NCBI GenBank assembly: GCA_023101725.1 | Contig: JALJCO010013366.1 | Location: 124,001-188,000, forward strand | Length of the DNA: 64,000 nucleotides | Direction of reading: 5' to 3' | From: Atherinomorus stipes | Taxonomy: Eukaryota > Chordata > Actinopteri > Atheriniformes > Atherinidae | Part shown: piece by piece, positions 14,053 through 27,300 of the stretch | Layout of the letters: every line of letters begins with the position of its first letter | How positions within the stretch are numbered: position 1 is the first letter of the stretch | Program-made: the position numbers and the translations under genes | The notes under the pieces: model-generated | What the model saw: the letters and a program-made list of their open reading frames with translations, nothing else | The model's database searches: none | Told to the model about the DNA's origin: nothing

Positions 14053-14381
14053 GAAAATCTGGTATCAAATAAATGTGACCGTGACAAAACATGAATAATG
14101 TTAGTGCACATTTTTGCTTAGCTATGTGTGGCAGATAGCTGTTCTGTAACATGCTCAGATAGTGTATGTTAACGTCCTTTTTTCCAGTTGTAATGCTCAT
14201 CAGTGCATAAGCAAACATTTTCTTCCTGTTTATCCCCTTCTAACCTGAAGCGAATCTAATGAGAGCACAGCTTTCTCTTTGTTGTTCAGAAAAATCTTAT
14301 AGTTTAATTACATTTGCAGTGATGATGTTCTGTTTTACATTTTTTAACCTAAATGTCACCTTTGTCGTTTTCTCTCCACAG

Positions 14382-14729
14382 GTGTTAGCAGTAACCAGGT
14401 GGTTGTTTCTGAGAAAGTGAATGCAGTGCTGGGGAAGAGCATCACCCTTGGTTGCAGAATAGAATTGGGCTCCAACCTCAGTCTCACACAGAGCTCCTGG
14501 GAACGTCATCTTCCTTCAGGCACCATTACCTTGGCAGTGTTCAATCCTGAGTATGGGACCTCATATTCTTCAGATTATGGCAAGCGCATCTCATTTGTTT
14601 CCCCTTCAATACAAGATGCCACCATTACCCTTGAAGGAGTTGGATTTGCAGACATTGGGTCTTACACCTGCAAAGTGGTAACATTTCCTCTGGGCAACAC
14701 ACAAGCATCAACTTTTGTTAATGTACTAG
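14382..14729 (+). CDS. nectin3: nectin3 exon 2: N-terminal IgV domain
   Basis: A pyrimidine-rich acceptor ending CCACAG precedes the exon and a GTAAGG donor follows. It begins with the last two bases of a codon (phase 1) and ends phase 1, the usual symmetry of Ig exons. The V-domain cysteines lie in TLGCRIE and [13 protein letters not shown]. The DIGSYTC motif before the second Cys and the FPLGN segment are typical of nectin first domains, the part that makes the adhesive dimer. NLS is a possible glycosylation site. Confidence 0.93.
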
Positions 14730-17700
14730 GTAAGGTATAACTCTGTTTCTTCCATCATTACAGAGTTGTTCATCATATTGTCCTTAAATCTCACTTTTCA
14801 AAGAGGGGCATTGTTGGTTGTGATTAAGCAAAGCTTAAGTGACCACTAAGTGTTGCTCTGGAGAAATAAACTGCTCCCTGAAGCCACCTAACATTTAAAC
14901 CGCTACCTGGAAAGATGCCATGCACATTTAAATCACTGCAGGAATCGGCAGCTGCAAAGATGCTGCTGTGGTGTGGCCTCACTTATCTCATTCAGTCCAG
15001 TATTAGTTTGAAAAGTTAATGACAGGACTGTTTGACCCATCTTCATCACAGCTTCTCAGAAATGTTGGCTTAAATATTTCAATGAGTTTCCATGTTATGC
15101 TCTCTCCCTTGTAAACTGTATGCAGAAAGTTAAAACTGTCCCAACTTAATACAGCTTATTATCCATGCAAGAAGTTAATTGCAGGGTGTGATGCAGAGTT
15201 AATCTCATAATATCAAGTTGCATTTTACCAAGTTCCATGAAAAAGTTTCAGATGAGGAATAGGTCTTGAAGCTACCATTCTCACCTCTTTCCCTTGAGAC
15301 GGTGATGATTGTTCTTAGATATTCCTTCTTTACATCTTATTGCTGATAATTAAACACCACCAACTCTACCTTGGCACAGTATGACAAATGATATTTTCTG
15401 GTATCTGCATACTTAGCTTTATCAAATATTTGCATCCCTTTAATCAAACAGCTAGAACCACAAAACGTGAAATTACAGTGGGTACGGAAAGTATTCAGAC
15501 CCCTTTAAACTTTCCACACTTTGTTTCATTGCAGCCATTTTGCCAAAATAAAAAAAAGTTAATTTTATTTCTCATTAATGTACACTCAGCAACCCATCTT
15601 GACAGAAAAAAACAGAAATGTAGAAATTTTTGTAAATTTATTAAAAAAGAAAAACTGAAATATCACATGGTCATAATAATTCAGACCCTTAGCTCAGTAC
15701 TGAGTAGAAGCACCCTTTTGAGCTGGTACAGCCATGAATCTTCTTGGGAATGATGCAGAAAGTTTTTCACACCTGGATTTGGGGATCTTCTGCCATTCTT
15801 CCTTGCAGATCATCTCCAGTTCCGTCAGGTTGGATGGTGAATGTTGGTGGACATCTATTTTCAGGTCTCTCCAGGATGCTCAACTGTGTTTAAGTCAGGG
15901 CTCTGGCTGGGCCAGTCAAGAATGATCCCAGAGTTGTTCTGAAGCCACTCCTTTGTTATTTTAGCTGTGTGTGAGGGTCATTGTTTCGCTGGAAGGTGAA
16001 CCTTCGGCCCAGTCTGAGGTCCTGAGGACTCTGGAATAGTTTTTTTCCAGGATCTCTCTGTACTTGGCTGCATTCATCTTTCCTTCACTTGTAACCAGTC
16101 GTCCTGTCCCTGCAGCTGAAAAACACCCCCATAGCATGATGCTGCCACCACCATGTTTCACTGTTGGGATCATACTGGGCAGGTGATGAGCAGTGCCTGG
16201 TTTTCTCCACACATACCACTTAGAATTAACTCCAAAAAGTTCAATCTTGGTCTCATCAGACCAGAGAATCTTATTTCTCACTGTCTGGGAGTCCTTTATG
16301 TGTTTTTGGCAAACTCTATGCAGGCTTTTATATGTCTGCACTGAGGAGAGGCTTCCGTCGGGCCACTCTGCCATAAAGCCCCGACTGGTGGAGGTCTGCA
16401 GTGATAGTTGACTTTGTGGAACTTTCTCCCATCTCCCTACTGCATCTCTGGAGCTCAGCCACAGTGATCTTTGGCTTCTTCTTTACCTCTCTCATCAAGG
16501 CTCCTCTCCCACAATTGCTCAGTTTGGCTGGACGGCCGGGTCTAGGAAGAGTTCTGGTCGTCCCAAACTTTTTCCATTTAAGGACTATGGAGGCCACCGT
16601 GCTCTTAGGAACCTTTAGTGCTGCAGAAATTCTTTTGAAACCTTGTCCAGATCTGTGCCTCGCCACAATTCTGTCTCTGAGCTCCTTGGACAGACCTCAT
16701 GATTCTCATTTGCTCTGACATGCACTGTGAGCTGTAAGGTCTTATATAGACAGGTGTGTGTCTTTCCTAATCAAGTCCAATCAGTTTAATTAAACACAGC
16801 TGGACTCCAATGAAGGAGTAGAACCATTTCAAGGAGGATCAGAAGAAATGGACAGCATATGAGTTAAATATGAGTGTCACTGCAAAGGGTCTGAATTATT
16901 ATGACCATGTGATATTTCAGTTTTTCTTTTTTAATAAATTTGCAAAAATTTCTACATTTCTGTTTTTTTCTGTCAACAGCTGAGTGTACATTCATGAGAA
17001 ATAAAATGAACTTTTTTGATTTTAGCAAATGGCTGCAATGAAACTAAGAGTAAAAAGTTTAAAGGGCTCTGAATGCTTTCCGTACCCACTGTAAATCAAA
17101 CTCACACTATCCAAAGATGTTTTGTTAGTTGTTGTCATTACTTCTACTTTGAATATAAATGTGATAAACTGATAAAATGCTGATAAAAATTTTGCCGTTT
17201 GATCCATACTCATTGGAGCTGTGCATATATCCACAAAAAAGATTTGTCATCTTAAGGACATAAGGCCTCTTCACTGAACATGAGGACCTTTCTCTGTGGT
17301 CAGCGCAAGTTTCAAGCTCTAAAAAGGAACCAGTGCTGAGAGTAGGATATTGCACTGTAGGCTGCAGCTTCTTGCCTTCCTCCAGAGACAGGAGGAGACT
17401 CTGATGTCTAATGAGAGGTACATTAAGTGCTGCTGAAACAGCCACAATGTCTGAGACCTCACAGAGGTCAGTTACATCTAGCTGTCTACTCTTTTTGGGC
17501 TCATAAAAACACATCCACACCCCTATATGCAAACACATCTTTTTTACAGTTTAGATGTAATTAGGTTGGGAGTGTTGTGGAAACACATGCTCTCCACAGT
17601 CTCATAGATATCATGTGCCACAGGGTGTTAATCCTAGATAAATGGCGTAACAGTAAGAAGATGTAATGTCAGCAGGTTTATATCCCCAAATGGCCTTTTC

Positions 17701-20700
17701 ATTTGCTTGTATGACTCACAGTTTTAACATGACTTTCTGATCATGATTAAACATTAATTCTGACTGTAACGAGGTGGCTTTCACCTAACCACTACATTCC
17801 TGAGCGCCCCCCTGTCTGTGCTATCTTTTTGTAAATCATGGTGCTTTTTTTTTCTCTCTGTAAGAAAGTGACTCTCCTCCTTAAGTGCTGAACATGCTTT
17901 CTTTGCAGTCCTTTTATCATCTCTGTCATTTACCTACATCACAAAATTGGCTAGTTTGGGTGCAACTTTAAACACCTTAAAGAGACAGGAGCAAATAAGA
18001 CCACTTCAGAGACTGAAAATAGATCCTGTAGTAAAAGTAGAAATAATACGATTTTAGATCTTATTTAATTGTAAAATTATGAGCTGTGAAATCGGCACGA
18101 TGTTAGTCCATTTACACCTAATCTACTTGATGTCAAATGCACAGTGCGAATTGTATTCGTATGTTATTTTATTTTTATCTCAACTCAAAATTCCTAGTTT
18201 GATCCAAGTTTATACTTGGAGGATTATGAAAAGCACATGACTGTGTTTCCATTCCTTTTAAATCAGTGCAAGTAAAACAATTAAACATTCTAACTCATGA
18301 GTAATAGGCCAAAGTCACGGTACACATTGTAATGGTTAACAGGTGCAGTGGCCACTGACATCATGTCAGAAATCACACTCTTGATACAAACATCCATAAT
18401 GGAGACAAGAACACACAATATTAACATATACTGTAGGCTTTCTTGTTTTCTTTATTTCTTCCTGGTTTTGTCTCCCACGACACACAGGAAATGTTTAAAT
18501 ACTTAAGAAACAGTCAAGGAGGAACTGTGTTGCAGTAGCTTATATGAAGCAAAAGTTATCACGTCCAAGGAAAAGGAAGGAACCAAAAATGTTATACAAA
18601 GTGTGTTAGCTACAATGACCTTTTGTTTTCTATTGCTGACTGGTCAATGGAAACTTACTGAGCAGTTGACTTTACTTACAAACAAAACATGCACACAATT
18701 AAGTTTTACAAGGTAGATCTTACTGACAAGAAACTACTGTACTGTAAAGTCTTTAAGTATTTAAGTTTCAGGAATTTGATATAATCATAACAGCATTGAT
18801 GCAAGTCTCAGTGTATCATTAAACTGGCCAACTCTTTCTTTCTTTTATTAGAATATTAACTGGTGTGCTGAGTTGCTTAAAATGTGATGGGTGTCAGGAT
18901 CTCTTTGCAAAAAAAATGGTTTCATTTCTGCTTTCAGTTTAGGCGATCCTGGACTTTCCCACAAGCTATAATTTGTTTGCATGTCGCTATAGATCTTATA
19001 CTTTCTTTTTTGTAAACTAACAGCTTAGCCTTAACAACAGATAGTTTGAGTGCTTCTCATATTCAGCCTAATTTCCACAAACCTTTTTACTAGACAGTAT
19101 TTAATTTCCATCTGTTTTTCACCCTTCTTTCTTTCTTTCTTTTCTTTTCTTGAATGATGGTTGTTAAGAGCCTGATGGCAAACTAACTCCAAAACAGTAA
19201 AAAGTACCTGTTTTTAACTCTGCTGATGTTAAATCTTGCTGGAAAAACTGTCCAGATATGATTCATACCAACCGAATATCCGGTTAAATCTCATTTCTGT
19301 AGCTTTCCACTCTGCTGTCAGTACTCTGTGCATTTGTGGATCAGTGTGTATGTGGACCAGAAAGGGCCAATGCAGCCAGTTTGCTGAAAGGAAATCGTTA
19401 CCCGTTTCCTCCTAACACATTTCCACTCATCCAAAGGGTTCCCCTCCCTTTTTCATAGCAACTCCAAATTAACACGTCTATCTGATTTAGTTATTCTGAT
19501 GTTTCAGCCGGCTCGCCTCCCAACATAGAGCAGCTACTGTTTAAAGGAGTCCTGCGAGGAGGGGCACAGGGACGTGAGGGAAGAATGTGAGGTGGAGCAC
19601 TGGGAACGGCGTCCACACCCCTGCTAAGGGTATGCGAGACAGCAGGTTATTTTTGGAAAAAGAGGGGGGTGCCAGTAGTTATTTAAATGCACTGTTGGAC
19701 CTCCTGTTTTGGAGGGAGGAGGATGGCATATGTCTTAAAGATGATGGCCTTGTCTTGTGGATTTAGTGTATGTCCCCCCCCCCCCCCCCCCCGCCCCCCC
19801 CCATCACCATTGCAGTAAGTGGGACGGCTGTTCAGCTGCATGTTTTGAATTGCAGCACAAAGTAGAAAACCAAAACAAAAGTGTAACCTAGTGCAACCCA
19901 TGTAGCTTGTTTACTTCACTTCCAGCATGTTCTCTCCTCTTTCTGCAGAGTCCTCTTGTGACTTTTTCTTTTTCTTTGATATGAACAAAAAACAAAACAA
20001 AACAAACAAACACACCACAAAATGCCATTGCTGACATTTTTTTTGCCGGCTTGTCTAGAACAGTGTAAGATAAACTGCATTGCCTCTTTGCTGAACTGGT
20101 AGCTGGTTGCATTTTTCTGGTCACATCCCACATACATGGATCTGTTTTACTTCTCTGTTGAGAAAATCCTTGCGACAACTAAACCTCCAGTCATTTTCAG
20201 GCAGCTGGTGTAACATTAGCCCAGCTCTCAAGTGAAGTGAAGTGAAGCGTAAGGTGACTCAGGAGACTGTGTTTGTATGTGACAACTAAGTCAAATATAA
20301 ACATGGTGCAAGAGCTGGCTGCAGAATCCTGTGCTGTTTGTCTAATATGCATACTGCCAGACACTGATGGACCTTAAAGGAATTTTGTAGTAAGGCTAAT
20401 AGTGCTGCTGCTGTGTTACCATTTTTCAAGTACATTTTCTGCCTTGCCCACACAACAATAAAAAAAAAGAAAAGAAAGAGTCTCCTCCAAAAATCCATAT
20501 CACTTGTTCGAATGGCTCATAAATTTTTAATGCATGTAGGTGAAATGAAAGAAGTCAGTTTGTGCTCTTTTGGGAGTTAAGTACACCAAGGGCTCTGGAC
20601 ATTATTTATTCATACATATGCTTATACACATACACAAAAAGATCAATATTCATTTTGTAATCTTTCTTCCTTCTATAATTTCTGCCCCCCCTCTTTCTCT

Positions 20701-23700
20701 TCACTCTCTGGTAATCAGTGGAGCCGAAGGTGTACGTGTCGGCTGGCCCAACAGCTCTGCTGGATGGCGCCAACGAGTCGCTAGTGGCCTCCTGCATAGC
20801 AGAACGTGGACGCCCTGCCGCTGAGGTTTTCTGGGAGACAGAGCTGTACGGGCGATCTGAGCGGCAAAGTCAGGACGAGCCTAATGGCACCACATCCGTA
20901 CATGTGCACTACATGTGGAAGCCCCAGAGCTACGCCCAGGGGAGGACCCTCACCTGTGTGGTCCGCCACCCAGCCCTTCAAACAGAGTTCAGAATACCCT
21001 ACACACTAAACGTTCAGTGTAAGTACAAAAAATGAAAGGATGTAATATTTTAAACTGTTTTTAAGACCTGCCTTAAATAACAGTTTAGATAATATGATAG
21101 GGCAGTGACTATAGCTGTAATTGTGAAGCTCTAAATGTTACAAGCTGCACATTGCTCATTTCCTCCTCACTTAGAAAAAGGTCATTTGAGAGTCATTTAA
21201 TGTCACAATAACTGATGCATAGTTCCTTAGAAGTGGTATGTTAGCCTGTGTTTGTTCTCTGTGGGTGCAGGCTAATGAAGGTATGCTATAAAATATTGAT
21301 CAGATTTAACAGCAACACAAGTAGCAGAAGGCTGCTAGGATCAGTGGATAGAGATGCACAAAAACCTAAGTTAATACCGGAAGAAAGAGTCTCTGAGTTC
21401 AATAAATCATGTTAGTTGCAAAGACAGGGGATTTTAAGTGCAAAAGAAGCAAAATTTCGACATTGAACTGTGTGGAAAGGGTCAGCGAACACTGAGAGTA
21501 GAGGCATCTTCCCACATCCAGTAATGAGTTCCTCATTTGTCCTCCAGAGAAATCAAAATGAAAAATTTTATATCCAAGTCAGTGTTTGCTGTGTTTTATT
21601 ACAGAGGCATGTACAGGGGTTTGTTTCTCTCTTTCTTTTTTTTTTTTTGCCACAGTGAGGCAAGTGAGTTTGTTATAAGCTGCAGTTCCTCTACTGTCTG
21701 AAAGAGTCTATCATTTTCTAACTTCCCACCAACCCAGGCTCATTTGTTTGTTCTCTTGGTTCCATTTGATCAACAGATCCTGTTCCCTGCTAGTGTCCTG
21801 CACAGCCTTTGTTTTGTCATCGCTCACTACTGTGCTTATAATACATGCTTTGTTCCCTCTGTAAAAGCTTAGTTATCATCAGGGTGCTGGGAACAAAGTA
21901 ACTGGTTAAGTCCTGGACTTTGGGGAAAAAAATAACTAAGTACATTTTATAGTTGGATAAAAAGGGTAAAAATTTAAAAAATTAAGAAACAAAAGGGAAA
22001 ATTCTAAATAATGGCATTCTGAAGGTTTTGTTGATTGTAAATTCTGCACATTGTTAATGCAGTAATTTTTCTTTTGTTTAACAGTTGCACCAGTTGTAAC
22101 AATCGAAGGAACTGACAAAAATTGGTATGTGGGTCAGGCAAATGTGAAATTCACCTGCGGAGCCAAATCCAACCCACCTGCCCGGCACTTCACATGGGTC
22201 AGGTTAGTATGACAACTCAGCTCAGTATTTCTTGACGTTCCTTCATATTGTCTCCTAAATCACTGATAATTTGTCTTTTCGTCACAGATGACATAATTCA
22301 TGCTCTAGACTTTGCAGCTCAAGACAAAATCAAATCAGAGGGGACTTGAATAAATTTCAAACCCTGAGTTCTCTTTGAAATTTCTTTGTCCTTATTTAAG
22401 GCGATTGTAATCCCATCTTATATTAATTAACTGGCAAATACTTGGAAATATGAAACCTTACAGTCGCTGTTATTTAGGAAAATTAATAGAGTAGCTTTCT
22501 GGACCACTGACTTTGGCTACGTTCACACTGCAGCTCAATTCCAGTTTTTTGCTCATATGTGACTCAACAGATTTTTTAATGCCAATCTGAACAGCATAAA
22601 TCAGATTTTTTTTCAATCCAACCCAGGCCTCTTTTGGATGTGGTCCTAAATTGTATGTATATCCGATCTGTGCCAAAGCAGCCGCAGTCTGAATGGCCAT
22701 GTCGCATTTCATCCGTGTTTGATGACAAAAGGTGAGGCAGCCATTTTAGTTCTGCACCAGAGGAGACAGCATATATAAGCCTGAATGTGAATAATGAACG
22801 GAACAATGTTATATCTTTTTTTTTTTTCAGCTCTGATTGCACATCAACTTTGAAACTGGTACATACATGTTAACAAGTGCGGCATCCATATTTACCTCCA
22901 TAAACGCAGCATGTCGTGTATAATGTCTTGGCTTTCTCTGTGCATGCGGGTCAGACTTCAAAGCCATGTGCAGTTCATACTGAAGTCTAATGACGGTGTT
23001 GTGAATGATAATATGAACAACCACACAAAAAAAAAATTTGATTTTGGGAAAAGACCTATTTGATTTGAGCATTAAGATCTGCAGTGTGAATGTAGCCTAA
23101 AAACTTAACCTGTCACTGGGATGCTGCTGCATCCTCCAAGTGGTCCCAGTTGCTGCTTAAGAAAAACTCTTTGCAACCCTAACTCATAACTTATTGTAGT
23201 AAACTGCTCTGAAATGGGAATTCTCACTTAACATTTATCCTCAAGATGCCAGTGGTTAATGTTGCATCACATATTCTGCACCATTAAAAAAACTGTTTTA
23301 AAATCACGTGTTAAAAGGAAACTCTCCAGTAAACTGGAGTGCCACAAAACTAAAACTAAATATATTACTGGCAGTTAAACTTTGTTGGCTGCAGCTACAA
23401 TTTATGCCAGTTTTTAGAAAGATGTCCAAACAACAAAAGATAAGTCTTTACTTCTACTCCTGATTTATTACTAGCACAGGAAACTAAACGTTTGATTCAC
23501 TAATAATAGAAGATGTAACATGACAGACTGACTGCAGTTTGGATCTCATGAGTCGATCTAAACTGGGTTTAAATAAATGTAAATGGAGCAGCAAAGCAAA
23601 GGAGCTCGTATCTATAAATTACCTCCAGTATAACTTTGGAGCCCGGACACTGGAGCTGTCGAATGTGCCGCTGCACCATTTGGGAAGACTCCCTGCTATA

Positions 23701-24317
23701 AATAAAAGATTCCAAACAGTTCATGCATCACAGCAACCCTGGCTCATGGTAGCTTTTTGTCATCATCTAGCTTTGAAAGCAAACCAACAACAACAAAAAC
23801 AAAAACATTTTGAGTAAAGTCTGCATGTACATTTTTTTTCCCTTCTTTTGCCATTGTAACCTTTTGTTCATGTGGAAACTTATTCCTCTGGACTGGCACA
23901 TGCACTTTCAGCTCAAAGTATCAGCCATGTGATCAAAAAATAGTTGGAGGTGGAGGGACTCCTGGGGGGGAATTTTTTTTTTTTTTTAACAGAGAGATAG
24001 GTTGTTTAGGGAGAAAGGGGGATAGATGTATGAGAGGAGTGAGTAGGTGGATGAATGATTTCTCTTCTCTCTCTCTCCCTCCCCCTTCCTCCCTCCTCTC
24101 TTTTCAATTTTTATCAATACCTCTATTTACTTTTAATTCTCCCCTGTCAGGGCCAGAAGAAAGAAAAGGGAAGGGGTAAAAGAAAAAAATTTAAAAAAAA
24201 AAAAAAAAAAGAAAAAAAAGGAAAACAAGGGGGGCCTTATATAAATAAGGGCGTGAAAAAAAAAAAAAAAACAAAAAGAAAAAAAAAGCAAAAAAACATT
24301 CTTCCACAACAAAAAAG

Positions 24318-24365
<48 letters not shown>

Positions 24366-27300
24366 ATAGTTGCAGCTGGAGAACTGAACCAGCTGAGCAG
24401 TTTTGTCATTGTTATTATACGTCCAATAAAACAAGTCAGTGTGTAAACTTTTTCTTTTGCAGATTTGTCTGTTATTTTCTGCACAGTGAATTATCTGTTT
24501 TGCCTAATTTCTGTTTAGGTTGGATGGATTGATGCCTGAGGGTGTTGAGATCTCCAACAACAGCCTTGCTTTTCACCGCCCGCTGGAACGTAATGATTCC
24601 GCAATCTATCGCTGTGAAGTGATGAATGACATTGGTCTCCGCACTCAGGATGTAAACTTCTGGGTACAAGGTACTTCTGACTTTTTTCACACAGTTTTGT
24701 AATAGATTTAACCTTCTGCTCAATTGAATTACTTACCTATAAAACTCTGCATCAAAGTCTTGGGAGTGTTTTTTCATGAAACATTAAATTCTGAGTAAAG
24801 CCGACAGATTAAGACTTGTAGGTAAAACCTCCATATAAATATAAATGTCCCTGCTCAGATCCTTTTTCACACATTCCTGGCTTCAGAGGAGCATGGAGTG
24901 CAGATAAAGAGTATCAGTACCAAACGTTTCCAGTGTTGTGGGTTTGGCAACATTAGATGTCTCGGATAAGGAAGAAGCTGTTTACCCCTGCTGGTTCAGC
25001 AAAGTGTGCACCCAAGTAGCCTTTTTTCTGTGATTTGTTAAGGTCAGGTTTCACAGAAGGACATAATGAACTTTGCACACATATTTGCAGTATACTGAGT
25101 TCTGTGTACCCAATAAAATCTGTTATTCAGCATTATGCTGTATTTTTTTATAGCACTAGCACACCAAATGTGTTCAAATTATTTAGCTTAATTCAACACC
25201 TAATAGATTAAACTATAAAACAGAGGAAACTTAACTGATCCATCACCCAGGCTTCCCCTTTGTTTGGACTTGATGCTGTTGATACATTGAGATTGAGATC
25301 ATCCAGTAACGTGAACTTCTCCCATCTGCTTCCTCTGTCTGTCTCTGGTTTGCTGCTCAAGTTCATTATTATAAAGCTGAGGCCTGGATCCTGAGAACTC
25401 TGCATCTCTTTATATTTTCATTTCTTTCTGGCTCCTTTTAATCTTTCTCCAAACAAAGCAAATACCGCTTTTGGACACATATTTCTCTAACACACGCAGT
25501 CCGTTTGGTTTCTCACTGTCGAGAGGAAAAGGCTGGAGGAGTCCCAGAACAGCCTGTCAGGCTCCATCTGTGTACAGCTCTGCTTTTGCAGTCCTGCTCC
25601 AAATGAAAGCACAGCTGACATCCTGTCCAGGGTGGACTTGGACTGAGCAATTATCTTGCCTCTCTTGTCAAGTATTAAGACTTTGGGCGTGCAGCCTCTT
25701 GCCTCTCTCCCCTGTGGAGATGACCAGGTTGGGTTCAGTAATGCTCCCTCCCCCCTTCAGGGTTGTTTAGTGTGGATGTTACACATTCCCAGTTGTCTCA
25801 GCAAGCTTGTGATTTTTGGCTTCTCTCCTCTCAGTTGATCATCTAAATGGTTGCAGAACCTTGTGACTTGCATAAGGTCGCAATGTCCCTCTGCAGGGTG
25901 GGATTGATGTTAACTAACAAAGGTCACTGCAGATAAATCAGCTGCCCAACTTTGATCTGTATCCTCCCCTGCGCTTTTGCCTCATCCTGACCCTTCAGGC
26001 TCACACAATGTATAATTTCATGTATAATTAGATTCTTACTCACACAATTGTGGAAATCATTATACTGTAGCTCTACATGTATTCAAGCTTTGACGAGCTC
26101 ATAAACCCTCTTGCTGATGTAGACCTTTTCTTAAATGGAACTCATGTGGCCATATGCTCAGGCTTTTGAAGTGCTTGCAGGCTGATCAAACTTGTGTTAT
26201 CAGGCTGCTCTTCATCCCTGAGGCTGCAGGTCGTTAGAGAGGCACTTACCCTGACCTTGAGCTCCTCGCAGCTCTTTTCTCTCTCCAACTCTGCATGCTA
26301 TCACGAGAGCCGACCACTGGAGGACACATCAGATGCAGGAACCTCACATCGATCCTGCAGCGTTTCATCTTCTCACATGACTTCCCCACAGCAGGGTTTA
26401 GAGAGAAAGGCGGAAGAGCTAATCACACTCCCTCAGATGCTTATGAGTGCATGTCCTCCCATCTCTTTTTGTCTTTCTGTTTTGCTCACACATTGACATT
26501 CAGCACTTAACCTCATTCAGCTTCTCTCATTTGCCCCTTTTTTACTTTGCGGCACGGCATTCAACAGATTTCAGCCAACTCTCTGCTCCACCTCACAGTG
26601 ATGTTGTATATTAATCTAAAAATCATTCGCACTTGCTTTGTCAGTTGTTACAGAACATAAAGAGCAGTCTCTCTCCTCCTTCGTTTTATGACTCCTCACT
26701 CCATTTGCTGTCTTCTGTCTTTAGTTTAAATCATTTTCTTCACGTTTGCTCTGCAGATCCTCCCCCAACCACTGCAGCCCCCAGCACCACTTCTTCATTC
26801 CTCCACGACACCTCCCGAACTGTGGACCAGCGGAGAGCCCCCTTCACCTCCCCCACCCTGGCCTCCATCCCCGACAGCAGCCTGGGTACGATAGTTGGTG
26901 GGGCAGTTGGTGGAGTTCTGTTCTTGATCCTTTTGCTGATCCTTGGGGGGGCTTGTTTTATGCGCCAGCGCCGAACCTTCAGAGGAGACTATTACACCAA
27001 ACAGTATTTGGGGCCCTCCGACATGCAGAAGGAGTCTCAGCTGGATGTGCTGCAGCCGCATGAGCTGCAGGAGGTCTACGGGGACAAAATGAGCAAAGGC
27101 AGCCAGGAGCTAAAACCCAAATTAGGTGGGGATATTATTTACCCCGACTACACCCCAGAGCGTAAAGACAGGGACGATTGGGCCGACAGAGGGGACACCC
27201 ATAGGAGCTTCAAGGAGGGGAACTACTACCCAGATCACTACAACACCCAAAACATTCACCCATGTGGGCCTCCTGTGCACAGTCCCATTGTGAACAACGG

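Larger units (their letters stand above)
1..14381 (+). other. Inferred nectin3 intron 1 / upstream DNA
   Basis: No exon carrying a start codon, signal peptide and phase-1 donor was found in these 14 kb, so this is probably the first intron, with the promoter outside the window. Listed separately are a LINE fragment (4228-4912), MITE-like elements (9370-9885 and 10880-12057), a retroposed insertion (12646-13271) and dinucleotide repeats. The stretches 1-4200, 6000-9300 and 13300-14370 hold no convincing gene or structured element. Confidence 0.5.
14730..20718 (+). other. nectin3 intron 2
   Basis: The intron is bounded by GTAAGG and GTAATCAG. It contains the Tc1-like element at 15476-17091 and a C homopolymer at 19773-19802; the rest holds no recognisable gene or RNA. 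Confidence 0.85.

Noticed and set aside
24055..24484. Open frames of Lys/Glu-rich and Phe-rich protein around 24.1-24.4 kb on both strands
   Set aside because: They are translations of A-rich and T-rich low-complexity intron DNA.
26746..27063. 105-codon frame overlapping the nectin3 last exon
   Set aside because: Shifted-frame shadow of the real exon, which encodes the transmembrane helix and EWYV end in another frame.
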